A stretch of DNA of 64,000 nucleotides from assembly GCF_029222965.1 (NCBI RefSeq), contig NZ_JARHUD010000005.1:248001-312000 (forward strand). The letters run 5' to 3'. The stretch's first letter is position 1, and each line of letters starts with the position of its first letter. The stretch is from Aquibaculum arenosum (GTDB lineage: Bacteria > Pseudomonadota > Alphaproteobacteria > Kiloniellales > DSM-21159). Under the pieces are notes generated by a model. It had not been told where the DNA came from, did no database searches, and saw only the letters and a list, made by a program, of their open reading frames with translations. This document shows, piece after piece, positions 47,389-56,315 of the stretch. The translations under genes and the position numbers were made by a program.

Positions 47389-48249
47389 ATGTCGAACAAA
47401 CGGAAGCAGACCGACGAGAAGCCGGACGGCTTTACTCTCTTCGACGCGGAAGAGCGACTCATTCTTGAGTCCGAAGAGATGGTCGAGATGCTTCATCGGG
47501 CGGCTGACCGTCTGGAATGGATGTCTAAGGTCGTGCGCCAGAGTCTGCGCGAGCAACGCCGGCTCATTCGCCTGAGCGACCGCAGCCAGCTCGAACTTCA
47601 GGTGGCCAACCGCAGTTTGGCCGATCAGGCCAAGGAACTGACCCGGCTGAACACGGCGCTGCAGCAGGAGATCGTACGCGGCGAAGAACTGACTGAAGAA
47701 CTCCGACGCCAGGCAACGGTCGACATGCTCACCGGCACCGCCTCACGACGCCACTTCTTCACTCTGGCCGAGCGGGATCTGCGAAACGCGCAGCGATTCA
47801 GCGAAACCTTGGCCGTGCTGCTGATCGATCTCGATCACTTCAAGGAGATCAATGACCGCCACGGGCATGCAGTCGGCGATGAGGTGCTCAAGCACTTCGG
47901 TCAGGTCTGCAACGAGGTCTTCCGCAACATCGACACTGTGGGTCGGCTCGGCGGCGAAGAGTTTGCCGTCCTGCTGCCGCGCACCAATGCCGCTGCCGCG
48001 GAAATTGTCGCTGCGCGCTTTCTACGCCACCTCAGCGACTCACATGTGCCCCTGGACGACGGAACAAGCCTGCACTACCAGGCCTCGGTGGGAATAGCGG
48101 AGTGTCACCCTGAGGATGACACCATCGAGCGCGCCTTGGCGCGGGCGGACACGGCGCTTTACCTGGCCAAGCAAAGCGGGCGCAACTGCTACAGGCTCTA
48201 TACGGAAGAGACCGATGAACCCTCGGCGGGTTTGCGGCGCAGTATCTGA
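47389..48249 (+). CDS. siaD: SiaD-type diguanylate cyclase
   Basis: A 286-residue cytosolic protein with an N-terminal helical/coiled-coil part (about 20-108), the SiaC-interacting region in known SiaD, and a GGDEF domain (about 109-275). The active site is GGEEF (188-192). An RxxD inhibitory site, RNID (179-182), is exactly five residues upstream, so product inhibition by c-di-GMP is expected. It makes c-di-GMP from GTP and so controls attachment or biofilm. Its last 52 bp overlap the convergent MaoC gene. Confidence 0.92.
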   Translation: MSNKRKQTDEKPDGFTLFDAEERLILESEEMVEMLHRAADRLEWMSKVVRQSLREQRRLIRLSDRSQLELQVANRSLADQAKELTRLNTALQQEIVRGEELTEELRRQATVDMLTGTASRRHFFTLAERDLRNAQRFSETLAVLLIDLDHFKEINDRHGHAVGDEVLKHFGQVCNEVFRNIDTVGRLGGEEFAVLLPRTNAAAAEIVAARFLRHLSDSHVPLDDGTSLHYQASVGIAECHPEDDTIERALARADTALYLAKQSGRNCYRLYTEETDEPSAGLRRSI

Positions 48250-48674
48250 ACCGTTTCCAGCCGCATCACTTCTTCGCGCCGTTGGTTGAACACGCGATAG
48301 AGCATGGTCACGATGCCCCGGTCGGGCTTCGATTGAGAAGCGCGCGCGTCCAGCACTTCAAGTTCGGTTCTGATCGTATCTCCGGGCCGCACAGGCCGCA
48401 TCCAGCGCAACTTGTCCATTCCGGGCGAACCCAGACTGGCAGCGGTGAAAATGCGCGCCTGCACCACCATGCGAAAAGCCGCGCAGAGCGTATGAAAGCC
48501 GCTGGCGATCAGTCCGCCATAACCCCAGCTTTCCGATGCCTCGACATCGATGTGAAAGGGCTGCGGATCCCACTGCAAGGCAAAGTCCAGGATCTGCGAC
48601 TCGCTCAAGGTGACGCCCCGGGTCTCGAAGCGGCGACCGACGGTGAAATCCTCAAACCAGAGATCCTGCGACAT
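48198..48674 (-). CDS. MaoC-family dehydratase
   Basis: A 158-residue hotdog-fold protein. FEDFTVGRRFETRGVTLSESQI at the start, FALQWDPQPFHIDVEAS with the hydratase-2 Asp/His-type positions, and GGLIASGFHTLCAAFRM are typical. Predicted to hydrate or dehydrate an enoyl/3-hydroxyacyl-CoA. ATG 48674 follows AAGGGA; a GTG one codon earlier is also possible. Its 3' end overlaps siaD on the opposite strand by 52 bp. Confidence 0.88.
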   Translation of the reverse strand: MSQDLWFEDFTVGRRFETRGVTLSESQILDFALQWDPQPFHIDVEASESWGYGGLIASGFHTLCAAFRMVVQARIFTAASLGSPGMDKLRWMRPVRPGDTIRTELEVLDARASQSKPDRGIVTMLYRVFNQRREEVMRLETVQILRRKPAEGSSVSSV

Positions 48675-48711
48675 CACTGCGTCCCTTCTTCCTCATACCG
48701 CTTCGATACCA

Positions 48712-49791
48712 TCACTCGCCGGCTGTCGGACGCGGCAGACGTTGTCTTGGCGACTCCGGCCAAGCCGCGAGCACGGCCTGCACAACGGTAGCCAAGGGAA
48801 TGGCGAAGACAATGCCCCAGAACCCCCAGACTCCACCGAAGAAGAGAATGGCCACGATGATCGCCACCGGATGGAGATCCACGACCTCCGAAAAGAGGAC
48901 CGGGACCAACACGTTGCCATCCAACGCCTGAATCACCAGGTAGGTCCCCACCGCCCAGATAAAGCCCGGCCCCAATCCGAACTGAACATAGGCAATGACC
49001 GCCACCGGCAAGGTGATGACGGTCGCGCCAATGTAGGGCACCAGCACCGACAGGCCGGTCAGAACCGCCAGCAAGAGCGAAAAGTTCAGGCCCACCAGCA
49101 TGAAGCCGATGTAGGTCACCACGCCGACGATGATGATCTCGACGACCTTACCCCGGATGTAGTTGCCCAGCTGTCGATCCACATCGCGCCACACCCGATC
49201 GGCAAGGGGACGCTCCTCCGGGAGGAACTGCACCATCCAGTTCACGATCCTCTCGCGGTCCTTCAGCATGAAGAAGACCAACAAGGGCACCAGGACGGCG
49301 TAGATCGCCAGGGCGGCGAGGGTGTAGAGGGAGGTCACCGACCAGCCCAAGACCCGCTGGCCCAGAATGAGGACTTCACTGCGCAAGGAGGCAATGACCT
49401 GCTCCATCTGCTGCGGATCGAACAGCGCTGGATACTTCTGTGGCAGCTCCATCAGTGCCGTTTGCATCGCAGCGAAGATCGATGGCAGATTGCGCGCAAG
49501 ATCCACCGCCTGCTGCACCATGACCGGCACCACAGTCAGCATCAAAAACGCAACGGCCGCCAAAAATCCGAGGAACACCAGTAAAACCGCCAACAGGCGA
49601 GGCACGTGCAGCCGCTCAAGCAGGCGTACGGGGCCGAGCAACAGGTAGGTGATGACCAGGGAAACGAGGAAAGGCAGCAGAATTCCCGCAAACGCCATCA
49701 CTGCCAGGGTGAGACCGGTCAGCAACAGCACCAGGATGATCACCTGGGGATTGTTAAAATGCCGCCGAAACCAATTACTGATTGGGTTCAT
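48712..49791 (-). CDS. AI-2E transporter family (PerM/YdgG-like) membrane protein
   Basis: A 359-residue protein with about eight membrane segments. The N-terminal LLPFLVSLVITYLLLGPVRLLERL, the long non-membrane middle (about 90-160) and the C-terminal GYIGA-like VPYIGATVITLPVAVIA and IVAILFFGGVWGFWGIVFAIPLATVV are family features. Members export diverse small molecules or ions; substrate unknown. It starts just after the Mth938 gene on the same strand. Confidence 0.9.
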   Translation of the reverse strand: MNPISNWFRRHFNNPQVIILVLLLTGLTLAVMAFAGILLPFLVSLVITYLLLGPVRLLERLHVPRLLAVLLVFLGFLAAVAFLMLTVVPVMVQQAVDLARNLPSIFAAMQTALMELPQKYPALFDPQQMEQVIASLRSEVLILGQRVLGWSVTSLYTLAALAIYAVLVPLLVFFMLKDRERIVNWMVQFLPEERPLADRVWRDVDRQLGNYIRGKVVEIIIVGVVTYIGFMLVGLNFSLLLAVLTGLSVLVPYIGATVITLPVAVIAYVQFGLGPGFIWAVGTYLVIQALDGNVLVPVLFSEVVDLHPVAIIVAILFFGGVWGFWGIVFAIPLATVVQAVLAAWPESPRQRLPRPTAGE

Positions 49792-49885
49792 TCAGGATTA
49801 CCGAGCACAAAGAACGTCCGCTCCATCTGGCCTCTGTGGGGAAAAGGTACTCCCGGCAGAGACGTACGTACAGAGCGGATGCGGG

Positions 49886-50263
49886 TTATTGCACAGCAAT
49901 CAAGGCCGCTGCGACGGCTCGCTCCTCAGCCATCAGAACATTGTAGGTGCGTGCTGCCGCGCCGGTGTCCATGGCTTCAAGAACGATGCCGTGCTCTCGC
50001 AGGCTTGTGCGGAAATCCTTTGACGGCAGTTGGGCGCCCTTGCCGCAACCCAGCAACAACACCTGCACGCGATCCTCGGCATTGATGAGTGGCGAAAGGC
50101 TTTCCAGAGTGATCTGCGCAAAAGCCTCAGGCGCCCAGGACAGCGTGCGCTGCGGCATGATCAAGACCGAGCCGGTCCAGTGCGTGCCCGACACACGAAA
50201 GCCGCCATCGCCATAGGTCTCAATGACCTGTTGCCCTTCGGGGATCAGCGGTGTGACGTCCAT
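49886..50263 (-). CDS. Mth938-like domain protein (DUF498/NDUFAF3 family)
   Basis: A 125-residue protein: VIETYGDGGFRVSGTHWTGSVLI, then LLLGCGKGAQLPSKDFRTSLREHGI, TGAAARTYNVLMAEERAVAAALI. The family includes mitochondrial NDUFAF3, an assembly factor of complex I. In alphaproteobacteria the gene regularly follows secDF, as here (15 bp after secF). Bacterial function is not established. Confidence 0.9.
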   Translation of the reverse strand: MDVTPLIPEGQQVIETYGDGGFRVSGTHWTGSVLIMPQRTLSWAPEAFAQITLESLSPLINAEDRVQVLLLGCGKGAQLPSKDFRTSLREHGIVLEAMDTGAAARTYNVLMAEERAVAAALIAVQ

Positions 50264-50278
50264 GCTTGCCGCCTTACC

Positions 50279-51232
50279 TTAGCCGGCGCTTGGATTGCCA
50301 GCCTGTTCCTTGCCGCTCTCTCCGGCAGTCTGCATCGTCGCGCGTTTCAGACCCAGATAATAGAGCAGCGGCACAGCAATTCCGATGGTCGAGAAGGTGC
50401 CGATAACCACGCCCCAGATCAAACCTGCTGTAAATCCACGGATGACCTCGCCACCGAAGGCATAGAGACTTCCCAGGGCGATCAAGGTGGTTACAGACGT
50501 CAGGATTGTCCGCGACAGTGTCTGATTCAATGCCTCGTTGAGCATCTCAGGCACCGACTTCTTCTTGTACTTACGCATGGTTTCGCGCACGCGGTCGAAG
50601 ACCACAACCGTGTCGTTGATCGAGTAGCCTGCGATGGTGAGTACCGCTGCCAAGGTGGTCAGATTGAACTCGATCTGCGTGAAGGAAAAGAAGCCGACTG
50701 TAACAATGACGTCGTGCACCAGCGCAAGCAGGGATGCCATGGCGAAGTGCCACTCGAACCGGAACCAGATGTAGAGCCCAATTCCCAACAGCGAGAGCAG
50801 CGTGGCCATCATGCCGGCGCGTCGTAGCTCCTCGCCCACACGGGGACCAACGAACTCGGTCCGGCGATACTCCGCCACTTCGTCCCCAAGTTCCGCCCGG
50901 ACCGCGTTGATGGCTTCCATCTGCGCATCCTCAGCCCCTTCCTGGCGCTGGAGGTTGATCAGGACATCCGTCGGTTCACCGAACTCCTGCAGCGTAACTG
51001 GCCCAATATCGAGTGCACCCAGCCGGCTGCGCATGTCCTCCAGATCCGCCGGCGCCTCGGTGCGGACTTCCATGAGGATGCCGCCGCGGAAATCCACCCC
51101 AAAGTTCAGGCCCTGAACAAAGAAGGTGGCAATGGAGCCTGTCATCAGCACCATGGCGATCGCCAGGAACCAATAGCGGACCGCCAGAAAAGGAATGCGC
51201 GGTTCAGCGGGAAAAAGTCGAATCAGTGGCAT
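50279..51232 (-). CDS. secF: Protein translocase subunit SecF
   Basis: A 317-residue RND-type membrane protein with six spans: the first near 19-37, a periplasmic loop (about 40-135) and a C-terminal bundle. GLNFGVDFRGGILMEVRT, YSINDTVVVFDRVRE and TRTILTSVTTLIALGSLYAFGG-like sequence are typical. With SecD and YajC it uses proton flow to aid release of secreted proteins. It starts 13 bp after secD. Confidence 0.96.
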   Translation of the reverse strand: MPLIRLFPAEPRIPFLAVRYWFLAIAMVLMTGSIATFFVQGLNFGVDFRGGILMEVRTEAPADLEDMRSRLGALDIGPVTLQEFGEPTDVLINLQRQEGAEDAQMEAINAVRAELGDEVAEYRRTEFVGPRVGEELRRAGMMATLLSLLGIGLYIWFRFEWHFAMASLLALVHDVIVTVGFFSFTQIEFNLTTLAAVLTIAGYSINDTVVVFDRVRETMRKYKKKSVPEMLNEALNQTLSRTILTSVTTLIALGSLYAFGGEVIRGFTAGLIWGVVIGTFSTIGIAVPLLYYLGLKRATMQTAGESGKEQAGNPSAG

Positions 51233-51245
51233 TGGCGCGCCTCCG

Positions 51246-52814
51246 TTAGATCGGCAGGGCCTTCTTGGGGCGGCCGGCGCGCAGCCAACCCACCACCATG
51301 AGGCGCGTGATCATAATTGCTGTGAACATCGAGGTGACGAGACCGATGGCCAGCGTCACGGCAAAGCCGCGGATCGGTCCGGTGCCGAAGTTATACAGCA
51401 GCACGGCGGCGATCAGGGTCGTCACATTGGCATCGATGATGGCCGAGAGCGCCTGTCGATAACCGATGTCGATCGCCGAGACGGGGCCACGGCCGTTGCG
51501 CACCTCCTCTCGGATACGCTCGAAGATCAGCACGTTGGCATCCACCGCCATACCGATGGTCAGCACGATTCCAGCAATGCCGGGCAGCGTCAGCGTGGCC
51601 TGCAGGCCCGACAACACGGCAAGGATCAGGATCAGGTTGAGCAGCAGGGCGCAGGCCGCCATAAGGCCGAACAGCCCGTAGGCCGCCGCCATGAAGAGCA
51701 TCACCAGGACAAGTCCCAGCAACGAGGCGGTTTCGCCTGCGGCGATGGAATCCGCACCAAGGCCTGGTCCGACCGAGCGCTCTTCCAGCACCGTCAACTC
51801 TGCGGGCAAAGCGCCGGCGCGAAGAAGCAATGCGAGATCCTGCACCTCTTGGGTGGCGAAACTCCCGGAAATCACGCCGCGCCCCCCCAAAATGGGCTCG
51901 CGGATCACCGGAGCGGAGATGACCTCTTCATCGAGCACGATAGCGAAGAGGCGCCCCACGTTGTTGCGCGTGGTATCGCCAAAGCGCTGTGCCCCCACCG
52001 AGTCGAAGCGGAAGGAGACCACGGGCTGGCCTTCCTGGAAGGTTGCCTGCGCGTCGACCAGGTTGTCGCCGCTGACCATCACGCGGTTGCGCACCACATA
52101 CCCGCGCACCTGACCGCTCGGATCGGCTTCCTGAGCCGGAAGGAGGCGTGAGCCGGGCGGCACGCTGTCGACGCCCGGCACCACATCCTCATCCACGAGG
52201 TGAAACGACAAGCGCGCCGTCTGGCCCAGCAGGTCCTTCACCCGCTGCGGATCGTCCACACCCGGCAACTGGACCAGGATGCGGTCCTCGCCCTGACGGG
52301 CGATGGTCGGCTCGCGCGTGCCGGTTTCGTCGATACGGCGACGCACGATCTCGATGGATTGTTGGACCACGCTGATGCGACGCTCAGCCATGGCCTGGTC
52401 GCTCAGCGTGATGGATCCGCTGCCATCGTCTGAGATGCGCAACGTGGCATCCCCGATATAATCCCGCAGCACGTCGCGCGCCCGGTCCACGTCGGCGGTA
52501 TCACGCAGGCTGAAGACGACACTGTTCCCTTCGAGACCAAGGCCAGTGTAGCCGATGTTCGCCCGACGCAATTCAACGCGCACGGAGTCGACGAATCCGG
52601 CGAGTTGCTCCTCGAAGACCCCATCGACATCGACCTCCAAAAGGAGGTGCGAGCCTCCCCGAAGATCGAGGCCAAGATTGACCTGTTGATTGGGAACCCA
52701 AGAGGGCAGTTGATCAAGCGTGGCGCGGGACAGAAGATTTGGCAGGGCAAAGAGCAACCCTGCCAACATAACCACGATCACGGCAAACAACTGCGCGCGG
52801 GAAATGTGAACCAT
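51246..52814 (-). CDS. secD: Protein translocase subunit SecD
   Basis: A 522-residue protein with an N-terminal span, a large periplasmic P1 region and five C-terminal spans. NLGLDLRGGSHLLLEVD near residue 45, DRILVQLPGVDDPQRVKDLLG, and the RND motif AVDANVLIFERIREE are diagnostic. It works with SecF on the periplasmic side of SecYEG. It follows yajC by 40 bp. Confidence 0.96.
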   Translation of the reverse strand: MVHISRAQLFAVIVVMLAGLLFALPNLLSRATLDQLPSWVPNQQVNLGLDLRGGSHLLLEVDVDGVFEEQLAGFVDSVRVELRRANIGYTGLGLEGNSVVFSLRDTADVDRARDVLRDYIGDATLRISDDGSGSITLSDQAMAERRISVVQQSIEIVRRRIDETGTREPTIARQGEDRILVQLPGVDDPQRVKDLLGQTARLSFHLVDEDVVPGVDSVPPGSRLLPAQEADPSGQVRGYVVRNRVMVSGDNLVDAQATFQEGQPVVSFRFDSVGAQRFGDTTRNNVGRLFAIVLDEEVISAPVIREPILGGRGVISGSFATQEVQDLALLLRAGALPAELTVLEERSVGPGLGADSIAAGETASLLGLVLVMLFMAAAYGLFGLMAACALLLNLILILAVLSGLQATLTLPGIAGIVLTIGMAVDANVLIFERIREEVRNGRGPVSAIDIGYRQALSAIIDANVTTLIAAVLLYNFGTGPIRGFAVTLAIGLVTSMFTAIMITRLMVVGWLRAGRPKKALPI

Positions 52815-52854
52815 CGGCGCGTACCACCCCTACTGCACGACTGGAAGCGCGCGC

Positions 52855-53265
52855 TTACTTGCCCGAACCGCGACGGCCGCTCTTTTCATCGGCTTCGGCG
52901 TCATCGTCGGCAACATCCGACGAGGTTTCCACCGCCTTGGACCGCGTAGCCGGATCGGTCTTGTCCAGCACATCGGTGATGGTATGCCGAATGACACGCA
53001 CCCGCGTGCCCTGAGCAATCTCCACCTCGACCTCACCGTCACTGAGGACCTTGGTGACCTGGCCGACGATGCCCCCGGAGGTGACAACGCGGTCACCACG
53101 GCGCAAGGCCTCGACCATGGCGCGATGCTGCTTCACCTTCTTCTGCTGCGGACGAATCAGCAGGAAGTAAAACACCACAAAAATCAGAATGATCGGCAAC
53201 AGCGACACCAGAATGTCGCCACCACCACCGCCAGCCGCCTGCGCATAGGCCGGAGAAATCAGCAT
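52855..53265 (-). CDS. yajC: Preprotein translocase subunit YajC
   Basis: A 136-residue protein with one N-terminal span (about 19-38; LLPIILIFVVFYFLLIRPQQKK) and a small cytoplasmic domain with GGIVGQVTKV and VEIAQGTRVRVIRHTI. The C-terminal 35 residues are Asp/Glu/Lys-rich and probably disordered. First gene of yajC-secD-secF. GAGGAGCGAGC precedes the ATG. Confidence 0.94.
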   Translation of the reverse strand: MLISPAYAQAAGGGGGDILVSLLPIILIFVVFYFLLIRPQQKKVKQHRAMVEALRRGDRVVTSGGIVGQVTKVLSDGEVEVEIAQGTRVRVIRHTITDVLDKTDPATRSKAVETSSDVADDDAEADEKSGRRGSGK

Positions 53266-53326
53266 GCTCGCTCCTCGGTAAAGCCTTCATTGAACGGCCA
53301 GACAGCCGGCCGCAAATTCAGGCGGG

Positions 53327-53354
53327 ACTATAGCCGCGTGCCCATGAAATGCAA
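53327..53354 (-). promoter_or_regulatory. promoter of yajC-secDF
   Basis: On the minus strand TTGCAT (53354-53349) and TATAGT (53332-53327) are separated by 16 bp, giving a leader of about 55 nt before yajC. It has the same -10 as the rpsF promoter. Confidence 0.55.
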
Positions 53355-53491
53355 TGAAAGCCCGAGCGCTCGATTGACGACGCTCCGGGGCCCTCGCTAG
53401 CTTAGCGCTTCGTTCCCGCCTGCCTGTGCGCGACGATGACGCTAGAGCCCTGCCCTGGCGCTCGTCGCGACGCCATGACATCAGAGAAACC

Positions 53492-54370
53492 ATGACCAGT
53501 CCCGACCCTCAGGAAACCCACGCCCTGCTCATCCGTATCGCTGACGCGCTTGAACGCATGGCCCCTCCTCCGCCGCCAGCCATGACGCTGGAGGGCAGCG
53601 ATGTCTTCGTATGGCACCCCGAGGAGGGCCGCCTGGCGCCAGTGGGTCGCCCCAACCGCGTGGAACTGGAGCTGCTGCGCGGCATCGATCGGCAGAGCGA
53701 CCAATTGCACGACAACACTCAGCGCTTCGCCCGCGGGCTGCCGGCCAACAACGCTCTGCTCTGGGGCGCGCGCGGCACCGGCAAGTCCTCACTGGTGAAG
53801 GCGGTGCACGCTGCCGTGAACGAGGAGGCCAAGACCGGCGACTATGCGCCACTGGCGCTGGTGGAAATTCATCGTGAGGACATCCCTTCGCTGCCGCGAC
53901 TCTTGACGCTGCTGCGCGACGAAGAGCGGCGTTTCATCCTTTTCTGCGACGACCTCTCCTTTGATCAGGACGATGCGAGCTACAAGTCGCTCAAAGCCGT
54001 GCTTGAGGGCGGCGTCGAGGGTCGGCCTGGCAACGTGGTCTTCTATGCCACCTCCAATCGCCGACACCTGCTGCCGCGCGACATGATCGACAATGAGCGG
54101 TCCACCGCGATCAATCCTGGCGAAGCGGTCGAGGAAAAGGTGAGCCTGTCGGATCGCTTCGGCCTCTGGCTGGGCTTCCACAACTGCGATCAGCAGACCT
54201 ACTTCGAGATGATCGAGGGCTACGCGCGCCGCTTCAACCTTGCGATTGAACCGGAAGCACTCCGACGCGAGGCAAACGAATGGGCTGTGACACGCGGCTC
54301 GCGCTCCGGCCGTGTCGCCTGGCAGTTCATCCAGGATCTGGCAGGTCGGCTGGGACAGAGGCTCGAGTAG
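53492..54370 (+). CDS. DUF815 family AAA-like ATP-binding protein
   Basis: A 292-residue P-loop ATPase: Walker A LLWGARGTGKSSLVKA near 92-107, Walker B RFILFCDDLSFD near 150-161, sensor-1-like VVFYATSNRRHLLPRDM, and LSDRFGLWLGFHNCDQQTY. Function is unknown; the domain resembles DnaA/RuvB-type AAA folds. ATG 53492 has only a weak AGAGAAA before it. TTGACG (53374-53379) is a possible -35 upstream. It is convergent with the LysM/M23 gene. Confidence 0.88.
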   Translation: MTSPDPQETHALLIRIADALERMAPPPPPAMTLEGSDVFVWHPEEGRLAPVGRPNRVELELLRGIDRQSDQLHDNTQRFARGLPANNALLWGARGTGKSSLVKAVHAAVNEEAKTGDYAPLALVEIHREDIPSLPRLLTLLRDEERRFILFCDDLSFDQDDASYKSLKAVLEGGVEGRPGNVVFYATSNRRHLLPRDMIDNERSTAINPGEAVEEKVSLSDRFGLWLGFHNCDQQTYFEMIEGYARRFNLAIEPEALRREANEWAVTRGSRSGRVAWQFIQDLAGRLGQRLE

Positions 54371-54385
54371 CCTCGACCTGAATGG

Positions 54386-55651
54386 TCAGCCCCCTGCCCC
54401 GTCCAACAGAGGCAGGGGGTCGATGGCCCGCGTGCCCTTGCGGATCTCGAAATGCAGCTGCGGCTGCCCAACGCTGCCGCTGCTGCCAACCTGCGAGATC
54501 ACCTGACCGCGCGAGACCGTGTCTCCGGCGCTAACCAACAGGCGGTCATTGTGCGCATAGGCAGTGATCCACTCATCAGAATGTTTGATGAGCAGGAGAT
54601 TGCCAAAGCCCCGCAGCTCGTTACCCGCATAGGCCACAACGCCGTTTTCCGCAGCGCGAACCTCGGTACCGCGTTCGGCCGCGATGTTGATGCCGTCATT
54701 GTGGCGGCCATCGCCCTGGGGCCCGTAGCGCGCGATCATCTCGCCCTCCAGCGGCCAGAGGAAACGCCCTCCCGAGCGCGGCGGCGGTGCGCTCACCTGC
54801 TCCGGAGTCGCTGTTGCGCTGGCGACGGCTGCTTCTTCTTCCTCCGCAGCAGCAGGTGGAGACGCAGTGTCGCTGGACTCTGCCGGCTCCGGCGGCGGCG
54901 CATCCTGCTCGTCCTGGACAGCACTTTGCTCGGGGGGAGCTTCCTCGGCAGGCGTCTGTGTTTGATCCTGACCGGCCGGAGAGGTTGCAGCCGCGGCTTC
55001 GGCCAAGGTCACATCGACCTCCCCGCGGGACTCGGACGCGGCGCCGCCCAGCAGAACCAGCCGCTGCCCTGTCCAGAGACTATAGGGTGGTTCGAGACGG
55101 TTGGCTTCGGCCAGTTGCTCCGGGGTCGTTTCGTACTGGCCCGCGATGGCCTGGAGGGTTTCGCCTCGCCGCACCTCGTGAACCTGGACCGATGGTATGG
55201 CCAAACGCTGGCCCACCCGCAGATCGAAAGGCGGAGTCAGATTATTGGCGTCGATCATCGCTGCCAGGGGCACGTCGTAGCGCTGCGCGATGGAAAAGAG
55301 CGTGTCTCCGGCCACCACGCGATGAGCCGATTCCTGCGGTTCTACGCGCGTCGCCGCAGCCTTCGCTGTTTCGCTCGAGGGCGGCTCGCTGGAAGAGGGT
55401 TCCGGGGCAGACGGTTCACTAGAGAGTGGTTCGCTGAAAAGCGGTTCACTCGAGAGCGGCGCGACATCGACGTCCCTGTCATCCGGTGTGGCCGCTTCCG
55501 GAAGAATGGGACCACTGCTCGCCGGCTGCGACTGAGGGCTCGATTGCGGCAGAGTGGCATTGCGGATGCGCTCAGGGTTGCTGCAGGCCGTCAGCAGCGC
55601 GGCGCCCAGCAAGCTCAACGCCAAAATTTTCGCGAGTCCGCCTGATCTCAT
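54386..55651 (-). CDS. LysM/M23 (LytM) lipoprotein, probably a non-catalytic amidase activator
   Basis: A 421-residue lipoprotein: signal peptide with lipobox LLTACS, a repetitive Ser/Glu/Pro linker (about 60-100, SEPLxSEP-like units), two LysM domains (HRVVAGDTLFSIAQRYDVP; HEVRRGETLQAIAGQYETT), an acidic linker, and an M23 domain. In the M23 domain the usual H-x-G-x-D is HNDGIN and the H-x-H is QLH, so two zinc ligands are replaced by Asn and Gln. This suggests an NlpD/EnvC-like activator of wall amidases in cell separation. It starts 10 bp after pcm. Confidence 0.88.
   Translation of the reverse strand: MRSGGLAKILALSLLGAALLTACSNPERIRNATLPQSSPQSQPASSGPILPEAATPDDRDVDVAPLSSEPLFSEPLSSEPSAPEPSSSEPPSSETAKAAATRVEPQESAHRVVAGDTLFSIAQRYDVPLAAMIDANNLTPPFDLRVGQRLAIPSVQVHEVRRGETLQAIAGQYETTPEQLAEANRLEPPYSLWTGQRLVLLGGAASESRGEVDVTLAEAAAATSPAGQDQTQTPAEEAPPEQSAVQDEQDAPPPEPAESSDTASPPAAAEEEEAAVASATATPEQVSAPPPRSGGRFLWPLEGEMIARYGPQGDGRHNDGINIAAERGTEVRAAENGVVAYAGNELRGFGNLLLIKHSDEWITAYAHNDRLLVSAGDTVSRGQVISQVGSSGSVGQPQLHFEIRKGTRAIDPLPLLDGAGG
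54390..54419. terminator. hairpin between DUF815 and the LysM/M23 gene
   Basis: CCCCCTGCC (54390-54398) pairs with GGCAGGGGG (54411-54419) around a 12-base loop. It is 20 bp after the DUF815 stop and overlaps the last codons of the convergent gene. No T-run follows. Confidence 0.45.
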
Positions 55652-55661
55652 ACCTCTGCCC

Positions 55662-56315
55662 TCATGCCGTCGAGCGTCTTGCGGTGGTGTCCTCGGCAAC
55701 CAGGGGCACGAAGCGCACGATGCCGAGACTGGTCTGTTCCACGCCGTCGGGCGTGCGCTGGATGCGCAGGAGCTCCTGGGTGCGACCCTGCGCGCCCACC
55801 GGCAGGATCATGATCCCCCCGTCCACCAGCTGACGCAGCAGGGGTTCGGGCGGCAGGGCCGCCGCGCAGGTCACGATGATGCGATCGAACAGACGCTGCT
55901 CCGGCCAGCCCCGCGAGCCGTCGCCGAGACGCGGGGTGATGTTGGTGATGCGCAGTTCATTGAACCGCTTCTCGGCCTCGTTCAGCAACGCCCTATGCCG
56001 CTCGATCGTGTAGACCCGCCGCGCCACACGCGCCAGAATCGCCGCCTGGTAACCCGAGCCAGTACCAATCTCCAGCACGGTATGCTGGCGGGACGACTGC
56101 AAGGCCTGGGTCATCATCGCGACGACCTCTGGCTGGCTCAGCGTCTGTCCCTGACCGATTGGCAGGGCGATGTTCTCATAGGCTTGGTCTTGAAAGGCTG
56201 GGGGTACGAAAAGCTCGCGCGGAACCCGTTCGATCGCTGCCAGCGTGGCCGTATCCGAAATGCCCGCGCGCCGTAGCTGCATGAGCAGACGTATTTTGCG
56301 CGGTTCCGGGGTCAC
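55662..56315 (-). CDS. pcm: Protein-L-isoaspartate O-methyltransferase
   Basis: A 217-residue SAM-dependent methyltransferase that starts repair of isoaspartyl residues. RVPRELFVPPAFQDQAYENIALPIGQGQTLSQP is the family N-terminal motif, VLEIGTGSGYQAAILA binds SAM, and VTCAAALPPEPLLRQLVDGG follows. It overlaps surE by 4 bp; surE-pcm pairing is widely conserved. Confidence 0.95.
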   Translation of the reverse strand: MTPEPRKIRLLMQLRRAGISDTATLAAIERVPRELFVPPAFQDQAYENIALPIGQGQTLSQPEVVAMMTQALQSSRQHTVLEIGTGSGYQAAILARVARRVYTIERHRALLNEAEKRFNELRITNITPRLGDGSRGWPEQRLFDRIIVTCAAALPPEPLLRQLVDGGIMILPVGAQGRTQELLRIQRTPDGVEQTSLGIVRFVPLVAEDTTARRSTA

